NCBI GenBank assembly: GCA_902609995.1 | Contig: CACLUD010000003.1 | Span: 1-50,212, forward strand | Direction: 5' to 3' | DNA from: an uncultured Prochlorococcus sp. | GTDB lineage: Bacteria > Cyanobacteriota > Cyanobacteriia > PCC-6307 > Cyanobiaceae | Length of the DNA stretch: 50,212 bases | In this document: positions 27,016 to 36,027 of the stretch, in pieces | How positions within the stretch are numbered: position 1 is the first letter of the stretch | Layout of the letters: the number at the start of each line of letters is the position of its first letter | Position numbers and translations under genes: made by a program | Notes under the pieces: generated by a model | The model's database searches: none | Told to the model about the DNA's origin: nothing | The model's input: the letters and a program-made list of their open reading frames with translations, nothing else

Positions 27016-28260
27016 TTGAACCCTTTTGATTTAGTAGTAGTTGGTGGTGGAGCAGCAGGTTTCATGACGGCAATAACAGCCGCTGAAAATGGTGTTAAAA
27101 GAATAATAATTCTTGAAGGTTCCTCAAAACTTATGGAGAAAGTAAGAATAAGTGGTGGAGGTAGATGCAATGTAACTAATGCATCATGGATACCTAGTGA
27201 GTTAGCAGAAAATTATCCTCGAGGTGGTATTAAGCTTTTGGAATCATTTAATCGTTTTGCCGCTGGAGATGTATTTGCTTGGTTTGAGAAAAGAGGATTA
27301 AATTTAAAAATTGAAGCTGATAATAGAGTATTTCCAGTATCTGATTCATCTTTAGATGTAATAAGTTGCTTAAAAAAAAATGCAATAAATAAAGGAGTAG
27401 AGATATCGACTAAATTTTTTGTTAAAGAAATTTTAAAAACTTCAGATAACCTTTTTACTATTTTTAATAGTAAAAAAATTTCGATAATTGCAAAAAATAT
27501 TATTCTCTCTACAGGAGGCCATCCGAGTGGACATAAATTAGCTAAAAATTTTGGCCACAGCATAATAAGACCTGTTCCGTCCCTTTTTACTTTCTCCACA
27601 AAAGAAACAAAATTGAATGAGTGTAGTGGTGTCTCTATTAAAAATATAGATATTGAAATTCAACTAAATAACAAATGTTTCAAAAATAGAGGAGATTTAC
27701 TTATAACTCATTGGGGATTTAGCGGCCCTGCTGTCCTAAAGCTCTCTTCGATAGCTGCGAGAGAATTATTTGACCAAAAGTATAAATTTAATTTAATAAT
27801 TAGATGGTCAAACCTTGAATATAAAGAGTTAAAAGAAAAAATTGATAACCTAAAATTTAACAATGGAAAATTAAACTTAATTAATTTAAGACCTCTACCT
27901 TTATTAACAAAGAGGTTGTGGGTGTTCTTATTAAATAAAATGGAAATTAATAAAGATAAGAAGTGGTCAGATCTTCTTGCAAATGAAAGAGAGAAAATGA
28001 TAAATAGCCTATTGAAAGATAAATATAATATTTCTAGTAAAGGCCCGTTTGGTGAGGAGTTTGTCACCTCTGGAGGTGTCTCAATCAATGAAGTTAATTT
28101 TAAAAGTATGGAAAGTTTAATATGTCCAGGTTTATTTTTTTCTGGTGAAGTTCTAGATGTTGATGGAATAACTGGGGGCTTCAATTTTCAACATTGTTGG
28201 ACGAGTGGATGGCTTGCAGGACAGTCAGTCTCCAAGTTATGTGGCAAAGTAACAAATTAA
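27016..28260 (+). CDS. HI0933-family NAD(P)/FAD-dependent oxidoreductase
   Basis: 'DLVVVGGGAAGFMTAITAAENG', 'KVRISGGGRCNVTNA', 'GEVLDVDGITGGFNFQHCWTSGWLAG'. Confidence 0.93.
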   Translation: MNPFDLVVVGGGAAGFMTAITAAENGVKRIIILEGSSKLMEKVRISGGGRCNVTNASWIPSELAENYPRGGIKLLESFNRFAAGDVFAWFEKRGLNLKIEADNRVFPVSDSSLDVISCLKKNAINKGVEISTKFFVKEILKTSDNLFTIFNSKKISIIAKNIILSTGGHPSGHKLAKNFGHSIIRPVPSLFTFSTKETKLNECSGVSIKNIDIEIQLNNKCFKNRGDLLITHWGFSGPAVLKLSSIAARELFDQKYKFNLIIRWSNLEYKELKEKIDNLKFNNGKLNLINLRPLPLLTKRLWVFLLNKMEINKDKKWSDLLANEREKMINSLLKDKYNISSKGPFGEEFVTSGGVSINEVNFKSMESLICPGLFFSGEVLDVDGITGGFNFQHCWTSGWLAGQSVSKLCGKVTN

Positions 28261-28327
28261 TAAGTTTATCTTCTTTTTATTAAGGATTTATCGATGAAAG
28301 TTTTTTAAACAGAGATTAATTTTAAAG

Positions 28328-29098
28328 TTGAAAAACTCAAAAAGAATGATGCAAAATCTAATTCCTAAAAAGGAAGAAGAAGAAAGAAGGTTAAAAGCAT
28401 TAGCTGAATATAGAATATTGGGAACTAAACCAGAATCCTGTTATGACGATATTACAAAAATAGCAGCTTCAACATGTAATGTTCCGATATCTTTAATGAC
28501 CCTAGTTGATAAAGATAAGCAATGGTTTAAGTCAAAAGTTGGCCTCGAAATTAATGAAACAAAAAGGGATTGGTCTTTTTGTACCTATGCTATTCAAGAA
28601 AATAGCCCATTAATTATTCAGGATGCTTTTCAGGATGAAAGATTTATCAATAATCCCTTAGTAACTGGCGATCCTAAAATTAGGTTTTATGCTGGGTTCC
28701 CTCTTAAAAATAGAGATGGTAATAAACTTGGAACTTTATGTGTTATCGATCGGAAACCAGGTAATCTTTCTCCAAAACAATACAATGTTATGGAATTATT
28801 ATCTAAGCAAATAGTTTCTTTTTTGGAGTTAAGAAAAAAATCTCTCAATTTATTAGAAGCTTTATCTAATTTGCACAAACAAGAGGGTATTTTATCAGTC
28901 TGCTCATATTGCAGAGAAGTCAAAAATAATGATGGTGATTGGATACATTTAGAAAAATATCTATCGAAAATAAGTGATATTAGATTTAGTCATGGTGTTT
29001 GTGATGTTTGTATGGAAAAGCATTTTCCAGATGTGGTTGAGGTCTGGAATAAAAAAGATTCTTTCCACGAGGGACAAAAAAGGTTCTTAAAATCCTAA
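28328..29098 (+). CDS. GAF-domain protein with C-terminal CSYC...CDVC module
   Basis: 'LVDKDKQWFKSKVGL', 'FYAGFPLKNRDGNKLGTLCVIDRKPG'; C-terminal 'VCSYCREVKNNDGDWIHLEKYL...FSHGVCDVCMEKHFP'. Confidence 0.85.
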   Translation: MKNSKRMMQNLIPKKEEEERRLKALAEYRILGTKPESCYDDITKIAASTCNVPISLMTLVDKDKQWFKSKVGLEINETKRDWSFCTYAIQENSPLIIQDAFQDERFINNPLVTGDPKIRFYAGFPLKNRDGNKLGTLCVIDRKPGNLSPKQYNVMELLSKQIVSFLELRKKSLNLLEALSNLHKQEGILSVCSYCREVKNNDGDWIHLEKYLSKISDIRFSHGVCDVCMEKHFPDVVEVWNKKDSFHEGQKRFLKS

Positions 29099-29175
29099 AA
29101 TCTAAAAATTACTATTTTTGAATGCATTTTTGGACGAATATATATTTAAATAGCTAGTATTGTATAAATTTAGAC

Positions 29176-29667
29176 TTGCAAATGTTACTAGGAACTTTAT
29201 TTACAGGTGAAATAGCTAAAAGTGCATTAGTTGCTTATATTCATTACTTAGGAATCATACTGTGTTTTGGATCTCTTTTATTTGAAAGGCTGACTTTAAA
29301 AGTTGATCTTAATAGAAACCAAACTATTTCAATGGTTGTTGCAGATGTTATTTATGGCTTAGCTGGGGTTGCAATATTGGTTACTGGAATTTTACGGGTT
29401 AAATATTTTGGACAAGGAGGTGATTTTTATACAGAAAATCCAATTTTTTGGATTAAAGTCTCTCTATATATTTTGGTTGGATTATTATCTTTATACCCAA
29501 CAACAACTTATATCTTGTGGGCGATACCATTGAGTAAAAATAAATTACCTGAGATCTCAGATAAACTTGTAAAAAGATTTAGATTTATTATTACAACTGA
29601 ATTGGTAGGTTTTGCAACTATCCCTCTTTTTGCGACTTTAATGGCAAGAGGAGTGGGTTTAGGTTGA
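29176..29667 (+). CDS. DUF2214 family membrane protein
   Basis: 'ALVAYIHYLGIILCFGSLLFERL' N-terminus and 4 TM segments. Confidence 0.8.
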   Translation: MQMLLGTLFTGEIAKSALVAYIHYLGIILCFGSLLFERLTLKVDLNRNQTISMVVADVIYGLAGVAILVTGILRVKYFGQGGDFYTENPIFWIKVSLYILVGLLSLYPTTTYILWAIPLSKNKLPEISDKLVKRFRFIITTELVGFATIPLFATLMARGVGLG

Positions 29668-29677
29668 AAAAATCTTT

Positions 29678-30214
29678 ATGGAAAGACGTTGTTTAATAAG
29701 CACAAATAAAGAATATAGATGGAGTTTAAGTTTTAAAATAAATAAATCAAAAAAAGAGATAATTTTCATAGGTTTAAATCCCTCCCTTTCAGATTTAAAT
29801 TATATTGATAATACAACGAGGAAAATAATCAAAATCTGCAAAAACTATAATTATGGAAATATTAAAATAATAAACCTATTCGCTTTAATTTCCAAAACTC
29901 CTGATAAATTATTCACTCATAAAAAACCTGTTGGCTATTTAAACGATAAGTTTATAAATAAAAGTTTAAAATACTGGTCTGAAAATAAAAATTGTCATTT
30001 GTGGTTGGGATGGGGCAACAAAGGGATCTTTCTAAATAGGAATTACAAAATTTCTAAAAAAATAATGAATTTTTATTCAATAAAAAAAATTAATTTTGTG
30101 AATCCTTTAGGTCCGCTTTTTATAAAAAAAACAAAAAAACAAAATCCTATACACCCGTTATATTGCTCTAATAACTCTGTACTTCGAACAGAATCTTCAT
30201 TAAAGTTCTCGTGA
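29678..30214 (+). CDS. DUF1643 domain protein
   Basis: 'YRWSLSF...IIFIGLNPSLSD...DNTTRKI', 'NLFALISKTPDKL'. Confidence 0.85.
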   Translation: MERRCLISTNKEYRWSLSFKINKSKKEIIFIGLNPSLSDLNYIDNTTRKIIKICKNYNYGNIKIINLFALISKTPDKLFTHKKPVGYLNDKFINKSLKYWSENKNCHLWLGWGNKGIFLNRNYKISKKIMNFYSIKKINFVNPLGPLFIKKTKKQNPIHPLYCSNNSVLRTESSLKFS

Positions 30215-30279
30215 TGAAATAATAGCTGATGCTATTCTTTTAAAAATATGTTAACTTTTAGGAAAATATAAAAAATGAG

Positions 30280-30408
30280 ATGAAAATCTCTAAACAATTA
30301 CAAAAGTTAAAGAATTTAAATGTTAAAGCAGAAAACTGTTTAACAAGAGATGAGGCAAAAAAAATTATTAGAAAAGCAACCAATGCACAAAGCAAAATAA
30401 CTTTCTAA
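30280..30408 (+). CDS. 42 aa hypothetical
   Basis: MKISKQLQKLKNLNVKAENCLTRDEAKKIIRKATNAQSKITF. Confidence 0.45.
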   Translation: MKISKQLQKLKNLNVKAENCLTRDEAKKIIRKATNAQSKITF

Positions 30409-30505
30409 AAATAATTTTTCTAAATTTTTATTTCTCTCAACTCCTATGATTGGAGTCCTTCAGAAAGATAATCAAAAGTTTTATAAATTTTTCATAAATA
30501 ATTAG

Positions 30506-31237
30506 ATGTCTTTAAATATTCTCAAGTTCAGAAAATCTAATGAAAGATTTAAATCAAATAGAGAATGGCTTGATTCAAAACACTCATTTTCTTTTGCAGA
30601 ACACAGGGATCCAATCTGGGATAATTTTGGAAAAATTAGAGTGCTTAATGAAGATATAATTTCTCCTAATTCAGGCTTTAATTCTCACTCTCATTCGAAT
30701 ATGGAGATAGTCACAATAGTTATTAAAGGAGAGATTACACATAGAGATTCATTAAATAATTTAGGAATAATTCATGAAGATGAAGTGCAGGTTATGTCTG
30801 CAGGAACAGGTATAACTCATAGTGAAAAAAATGAAAAAAATACAGACTGCAAATTATTTCAGATATGGATATATCCGGATATTCAAGATCTTACGCCTTC
30901 ATATAATCAAATTTCGATTAAGAATACTTCTGGGAATAATCTAATTATTGATTCTTTAAAAAAAAACAAATGTCCGCTTTCTATAAATCAAGATATATCT
31001 ATATGGAGATGTAAATATAACCTTTCAAACAAAAAATATTTACCTTCAGAAATAGAAAAATTTAATTGGATTCAAATAATAGAGGGTGAATTGTTAGTAA
31101 GAGATAAAAATAATAAATCAAGTAAAAAGCTTTCTTATGGTGACGGTTTGGGATTTGAGATTTCTGATTTCAGCGATATAGATATTCAATCAGATACCTA
31201 CGTCGATATGCTTTTATTCTCTATGCCAAAACTATAA
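30506..31237 (+). CDS. pirin family protein
   Basis: 'SNERFKSNREWLDSKHSFSFAEHRDP', 'GFNSHSHSNMEIVTIVIKGEITHRDSLNN', 'VQVMSAGTGITHSEKN'. Confidence 0.9.
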   Translation: MSLNILKFRKSNERFKSNREWLDSKHSFSFAEHRDPIWDNFGKIRVLNEDIISPNSGFNSHSHSNMEIVTIVIKGEITHRDSLNNLGIIHEDEVQVMSAGTGITHSEKNEKNTDCKLFQIWIYPDIQDLTPSYNQISIKNTSGNNLIIDSLKKNKCPLSINQDISIWRCKYNLSNKKYLPSEIEKFNWIQIIEGELLVRDKNNKSSKKLSYGDGLGFEISDFSDIDIQSDTYVDMLLFSMPKL

Positions 31238-31240
31238 TAT

Positions 31241-31555
31241 TTAATCTAAAGAGTCTTTTTTGAATGCGTTTAGTGCTTGTAATGCCATATTTAGATGAAC
31301 TTCCATAGCACCCAATGCAATTAAGGAATTAGTGGATTTATTTTTTAATAAGTTTTTATTTCGCTTAGAGATTGTCTTAATGACATCTTTAGTTAAGATC
31401 TCCCAATTATTTATTAATTCATCAAATTCTTGTTTTTCTATGCTTTCAGCATTTTTTTTATCATCAGAAGCATTAAGATCTTTTTGTGCATTTAGCATCA
31501 AAAAAGTTAATTTTTTATGGCTTATTGCTTGAGGTAAATTGTTAGATTCACTCAT
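31241..31555 (-). CDS. hypothetical protein
   Basis: 104 aa ORF; preferred over the antisense 31332..31532. Confidence 0.55.
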   Translation of the reverse strand: MSESNNLPQAISHKKLTFLMLNAQKDLNASDDKKNAESIEKQEFDELINNWEILTKDVIKTISKRNKNLLKNKSTNSLIALGAMEVHLNMALQALNAFKKDSLD

Positions 31556-31656
31556 GTTTCTTTCGAATTTATATTTAAAATTTAACTAAATAACAGGAAG
31601 TTTGCTAGTAGTGTATTGGTTGTAATGACCGACCTGGAATTAGTCCAACTAAATTT

Positions 31657-33078
31657 TTAATTCACGAAAAACTTTATATTGAATTTTTCATGGATTAATT
31701 TTTTAAAAATATCTCCTCTTTGTTCGTAGTCTCTAAATTGATCAAAACTCGAACATGAAGGAGAAAATAATAAAGTGTCAGCTTGATTATTTTTTATATA
31801 AGAATAGGCGTAGTTGATTACTTCTGAAAGATCATTAAAAGTTAAAATATCATTCTTAAATCCTCCATCAAGGATCAATTTTTTTAAGGTTTGAGAGCTT
31901 TCGCCAAAAAGAAATACAGCTTTTGCTTTTTTATTAATAATCTTTACCCACTCAATAGAATCGCCATTTTTTAACCTACCTCCAGAAATTATTATGGGAG
32001 AACCTTTAATTGCATTTATACCTGCTACGGAAGAGTCAAAATTGGTAGCCTTGCTATCATTAATTATTTCGAGTTCATCACGTTGGAATATTGTCTCCAT
32101 TCTATGGGGAAGTTGTTCATAGCTAAGTAAAGCATTCCTTATTCTCTCAGGGGATAATCCAATTTTTCTTGCAGCTGCTACAGCTAGTAATAGATTTTGA
32201 GTATTATGTTTACCTTTCAATTTAAAATTCTTTAAACTCAATAATTTTTCCCTTCTCTCTACAATGAAGCGTTCATTATTTATCCAATAATCACAGTGGT
32301 CTGAATCTGATTCATTAGTATTAGTAGTTATCCATATTCCATTTAAAAGTGATTTGAAATTTTTTTTTAAATATTTATCGTCGTAATTATAAATTCTAAA
32401 TTCTGATTGTTTTAGTAAGCTATTTTTTATCTTGAAATAATTATCAAGTGTTTTGTGACGGTCAAGATGGTCGGGAGTAAATGTTGTCCAAATTCCAATT
32501 TTAGGTTTAATGCAATGTGTCGCTATTTCTATTTGAAAACTGCTTAATTCAGCGACTATCCAATCAATATTTTTGCTTTTTGTTGAGTAAGCAATTTCGC
32601 ATAATGGAGTCCCAATATTGCCTGCAAATGGGGCTAATAAATTATTTTCTCTTAGTATATGACTTAATAAGTGAGTAACTGTAGTTTTCCCGTTAGTACC
32701 CGTAATCCCAATCCAATTTATATTCTTTAAACTTTCCCATGCGATATTTATTTCCCCTATTACAACTATTCCTCGTTCTTTAAGTTTGATTATTGTTTTA
32801 TGGTCAAATGGTATAGATGGACTTACAACAATAGACTCAATTTGTTTAAGACATGTAGAAAACTCATCAAATAAAAATTGTTTATTTAAGCAAACAGATA
32901 TATCGAGTTTTTCTAGTATTTCCTTTGTTTCTAAAAGTTCTTTATTTTCATTACTTTCCCATACAATAACTCTCTTTCCTATACTTTTTAAATACTTTGC
33001 CGCCCAAAAACCAGATCTTCCTAACCCAATAACAAAATTTATTTTTTCTTTCTTTTTTGAATTATTTTTAATTGGCAT
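31657..33078 (-). CDS. murD: UDP-N-acetylmuramoylalanine--D-glutamate ligase
   Basis: '[19 protein letters not shown]', 'AELSSFQIE', '[17 protein letters not shown]', 'LPHRMETI...INDSKATN', '[20 protein letters not shown]'. Confidence 0.96.
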   Translation of the reverse strand: MPIKNNSKKKEKINFVIGLGRSGFWAAKYLKSIGKRVIVWESNENKELLETKEILEKLDISVCLNKQFLFDEFSTCLKQIESIVVSPSIPFDHKTIIKLKERGIVVIGEINIAWESLKNINWIGITGTNGKTTVTHLLSHILRENNLLAPFAGNIGTPLCEIAYSTKSKNIDWIVAELSSFQIEIATHCIKPKIGIWTTFTPDHLDRHKTLDNYFKIKNSLLKQSEFRIYNYDDKYLKKNFKSLLNGIWITTNTNESDSDHCDYWINNERFIVERREKLLSLKNFKLKGKHNTQNLLLAVAAARKIGLSPERIRNALLSYEQLPHRMETIFQRDELEIINDSKATNFDSSVAGINAIKGSPIIISGGRLKNGDSIEWVKIINKKAKAVFLFGESSQTLKKLILDGGFKNDILTFNDLSEVINYAYSYIKNNQADTLLFSPSCSSFDQFRDYEQRGDIFKKLIHEKFNIKFFVN

Positions 33079-33112
33079 TAAATTTATAATTTAATTGAAG
33101 ACTAGAAATTAA

Positions 33113-33376
33113 ATGGTCTATTTAATTATGAAAAATTCTTTAAAAACTAATCTAATTTCTAAATTAAAATTAATAAACGTCTTTTTATTTATTTTTGGAT
33201 TTAATTTAATAGATATTGAATTGAAAGCTCATCTTAGAGGTTCTTATTCAACTGAAAGTGAAGCCAAAGAAAAAGCTAGAGACCTTGGTTGCTCAGGAAC
33301 ATTTAAAATAAAAGAAATGTGGATGGCTTGTGAAAGTGAAAAAGATCTTCACAAATACCTTAGAAAAAATAAATAA
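33113..33376 (+). CDS. DUF3721-like secreted protein
   Basis: 'STESEAKEKARDLGCSGTFKIKEMWMACES'. Confidence 0.7.
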   Translation: MVYLIMKNSLKTNLISKLKLINVFLFIFGFNLIDIELKAHLRGSYSTESEAKEKARDLGCSGTFKIKEMWMACESEKDLHKYLRKNK

Positions 33377-33645
33377 TGTTTAAAACTAAAACAAGAAAAC
33401 TTCACAGAAGTATTACTCTTATAGCAGTAATTCCATTATTAATAACCGTTCTTAGTGGAAGCTTATATTCTTTATTTCAATATTTTGGATTGGATTTCTT
33501 TTGGCTTATGAAAATTCATACAGGAAACTTTTTCTTTATAAATCTTCAACCTCTTTTTACACCTGTTGTTGGTTTATTAACAATATTTGCAATAATTTCT
33601 GGTTTATTTTTATTTCCTAGATCTAAAATTAAATACCCAGATTAA
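33376..33645 (+). CDS. PepSY-associated TM-like small membrane protein
   Basis: 'RKLHRSITLIAVIPLLITVLSGSLYSL...LMKIHTGNFFF..LQPLFTPVVGL'; starts in the TAATG overlap. Confidence 0.65.
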   Translation: MFKTKTRKLHRSITLIAVIPLLITVLSGSLYSLFQYFGLDFFWLMKIHTGNFFFINLQPLFTPVVGLLTIFAIISGLFLFPRSKIKYPD

Positions 33646-33649
33646 TTAA

Positions 33650-33916
33650 ATGAAAGAAAATATTACTGAATTATGGTTCTCTTGGTTCTATAAAAATTGG
33701 GAGAAAAATGCTCCGGGTAATTTGATTGATAAGGGGTTATCTCCATCACAAATTGCAGAGAGATTTGTAAATGAAAATCATAAAGAATTTCTGGAAATAG
33801 CAAATGAATTTGATGAAGATAATTATCAGGCTTTAAATGAATTTATGAAACTTTCAGAAAGTGAATTGCATATTCTGAAATATTTTTTGAAGTTGATAAA
33901 ACTAAAAAACTTATAA
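33650..33916 (+). CDS. hypothetical, paralogue of 21747..22085
   Basis: 'TELWFSWFYKNWEKN...PSQIAERFVNEN...IANEFDEDNYQALNEFMKLSESELHILKYFLK'. Confidence 0.65.
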   Translation: MKENITELWFSWFYKNWEKNAPGNLIDKGLSPSQIAERFVNENHKEFLEIANEFDEDNYQALNEFMKLSESELHILKYFLKLIKLKNL

Positions 33917-34840
33917 AAAACTACTAAGTATTTCCATACTCTTGTCCCATAGATTTTTTCTTTCTTTCTTATTTAGAGCAAATGGTGAAGTTGGAGATAA
34001 TTTTGGATGACCTCTAAAATTGAATTTAGGCCCGTAATGGTCTCCTCCCTTTGCTTCAGGAGAAGTAGCAGCAAGTAGTTGAGGTAAAGCGCCCATCTCT
34101 GCCGATTGAAAAATTGGACTAAATAGCTCTAAGGAGAAAGTTTCAATTGGACTTGGTGTTGGTTTCTGTGCAGAAAAAAGATTTGTTTTTGCAATACCTG
34201 GATGAGCCGCCAAGGATAAAATATTTTTTTGCTCTAGCTTTTCATTTAACTCTAAAGCAAACATTACGTTAGCTAATTTACTGTTAGCGTATGATTCCCA
34301 CTTGTTATAGTAATTTTCTGCTTTAAGATTACTCCACCCAACTTTTCCAAAGAACTGAGCCCCTGAAGTTACTGTTACTATTCTAGAGTTTTCTTTCTTT
34401 TCGATTAAAGGAAGGAATTTTAGTGTTAAAAGCATATGTGCTAAATGATTGACCGCAAATTGTATTTCAAAACCTTGTTTACTTAATGTTTTTGGTGGGT
34501 GCATTATACCTGCATTGTTAATGAGTAAATCTAAATTCTCAAACTCACTTGATATTTTTAATCCAATTTCACTTACATTATTTAAATCCGAAAGATCTAG
34601 TTCTATAGGAGAAAATTTACCTGCAGGATTTAGCGACTTTAATTTGTCTATAGCCGCATTAGCCTTTTTTAAACTTCTGCAAGCAAGCAAAACATGTGCA
34701 TTTTTTTCTGCTAGAGCTTTAGCGGTGTAATAGCCAAGACCACTGTTTGCGCCAGTTATAAAAGCTGTTTTCCCATCTAAATTGGGAATATCTGATATGG
34801 TCCAATTAGACCTTTTATTTTTAGAGAAAGTGGCAGCCAT
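33911..34840 (-). CDS. SDR family oxidoreductase (protochlorophyllide reductase/retinol dehydrogenase-like)
   Basis: 'KTAFITGANSGLGYYTAKALAEKNAHVLLACR', 'LINNAGIM', 'YANSKLANVMFALEL'. Confidence 0.9.
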   Translation of the reverse strand: MAATFSKNKRSNWTISDIPNLDGKTAFITGANSGLGYYTAKALAEKNAHVLLACRSLKKANAAIDKLKSLNPAGKFSPIELDLSDLNNVSEIGLKISSEFENLDLLINNAGIMHPPKTLSKQGFEIQFAVNHLAHMLLTLKFLPLIEKKENSRIVTVTSGAQFFGKVGWSNLKAENYYNKWESYANSKLANVMFALELNEKLEQKNILSLAAHPGIAKTNLFSAQKPTPSPIETFSLELFSPIFQSAEMGALPQLLAATSPEAKGGDHYGPKFNFRGHPKLSPTSPFALNKKERKNLWDKSMEILSSFL

Positions 34841-34978
34841 TTTTTAATTCTTCTTAAAAATATTGAAACTTGATTAAAAAATTAAGTTTGTTGAATATTT
34901 TTTCATCGTAAATACTTATGCTAAGGATCGTGAGTACTTAAATATTTACTCTTTTTGTAATTAATTAGTTTTTATTGA

Positions 34979-35728
34979 TTAATTTTTAATTGCATATTGC
35001 CATTCATTGTATTTTGAAAAATTTGTTTCTCTAAGTAACTGCAATTTTCTGCTATTAATTTTGATGACAATTCCATCAGTTGGGTATTTAGAAAATATTT
35101 TTCCATCTAACCATCTTTTTCTAAATAACTCGACTTGGCTTGTGAAATTTGTGAAGTAACTGTGAGGAGTGATAAAGCCACATTTTTTAAGATAGTTAAG
35201 GGTTTCATACTGGTTAAGTCTTCCATTAAGTATTTGGAAACAGCAAAAGCTGAAATTTTCTGTAATCCTTTTTTTATTGTTGAGGAATTCGCTTGTAATT
35301 TTTTGGGAAAAATAGGGAGTTTCGTTTGGGGCATAAAGCTCACCTCTAACTTGAAAATCTCGTTGGATAGGAAGGCTATTGGGGACATCTTTAATCTTTT
35401 CAATTTTGCTTGAGACATCAAATCCTTTTCTTGTAATGGCTTTATTAAACTTGCCATTTATATATTTAATTGCAATAGCGCAACCATCGATTTTTGGTTG
35501 AATGCTCAATCTTGTATTTTTTAATAAGCTATTTAAAAACTCTTTATGATTATCTTTAGGTAATGAGGGTAATAATAAATTACTTCTTTGATTAAAATAA
35601 TCACATTTTGGATCTGTACGAAGTAAGTTTCTTTCAAGTTGATCAAATGCTTTATCAGATATAAGAGCATTTCCTATTCGATATTGTTCATCAAGATATT
35701 TAACATTTTTTTCTAATAATGAACTCAT
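34979..35728 (-). CDS. free-standing NAD+-dependent DNA ligase adenylation-domain protein (LigA-like, no OB/HhH/BRCT)
   Basis: Ia-like 'DEQYRIGNALISDKAFDQLERNL', KxDG 'IQPKIDGCAI', 'VRGELY', 'DGIVIKIN', ends at 'WQYAIKN'. Confidence 0.85.
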   Translation of the reverse strand: MSSLLEKNVKYLDEQYRIGNALISDKAFDQLERNLLRTDPKCDYFNQRSNLLLPSLPKDNHKEFLNSLLKNTRLSIQPKIDGCAIAIKYINGKFNKAITRKGFDVSSKIEKIKDVPNSLPIQRDFQVRGELYAPNETPYFSQKITSEFLNNKKRITENFSFCCFQILNGRLNQYETLNYLKKCGFITPHSYFTNFTSQVELFRKRWLDGKIFSKYPTDGIVIKINSRKLQLLRETNFSKYNEWQYAIKN

Positions 35729-36027
35729 AATATTTCTTGGATAATTTTGAAAATATTTTTGAGGAGATTTTTTACTTAAGTCAAGGATTTATAGATTCAA
35801 ATTTGACTTTAGGAGTAAAAAAAACGACTTTTCAATATATATTCTCCTATGAGAAGTTCACTTGAAAAGTATAAAATGTACTCATTGAAGGTTTAAATTA
35901 AATACTTCAATAAAACATTTTTTCAGAAAATTGTTTCAAGGTTTTTAATTATTAAATTAAGAAATTAAAAACCTTTATTTAATTAAGCTCATACAATTTA
36001 GAAAAAAAGTTTTTAGTATATATAAAA

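Noticed and set aside
27213-28184. Minus-strand ORFs 27213..27599 and 27708..28184 (and 26946..27170)
   Set aside because: Entirely or mostly antisense to the well-supported HI0933-family flavoprotein gene.
31600-31622. GTTTGCTAGTAG match to the start of hairpin copy 1
   Set aside because: Only about 12 nt shared, no downstream complementary arm or T-run; treated as coincidence.
35107-35457. Two ORFs (35107..35457 -, 35135..35413 +) inside the ligase-like gene
   Set aside because: Out-of-frame or antisense shadows of a gene with clear NAD-ligase motifs.
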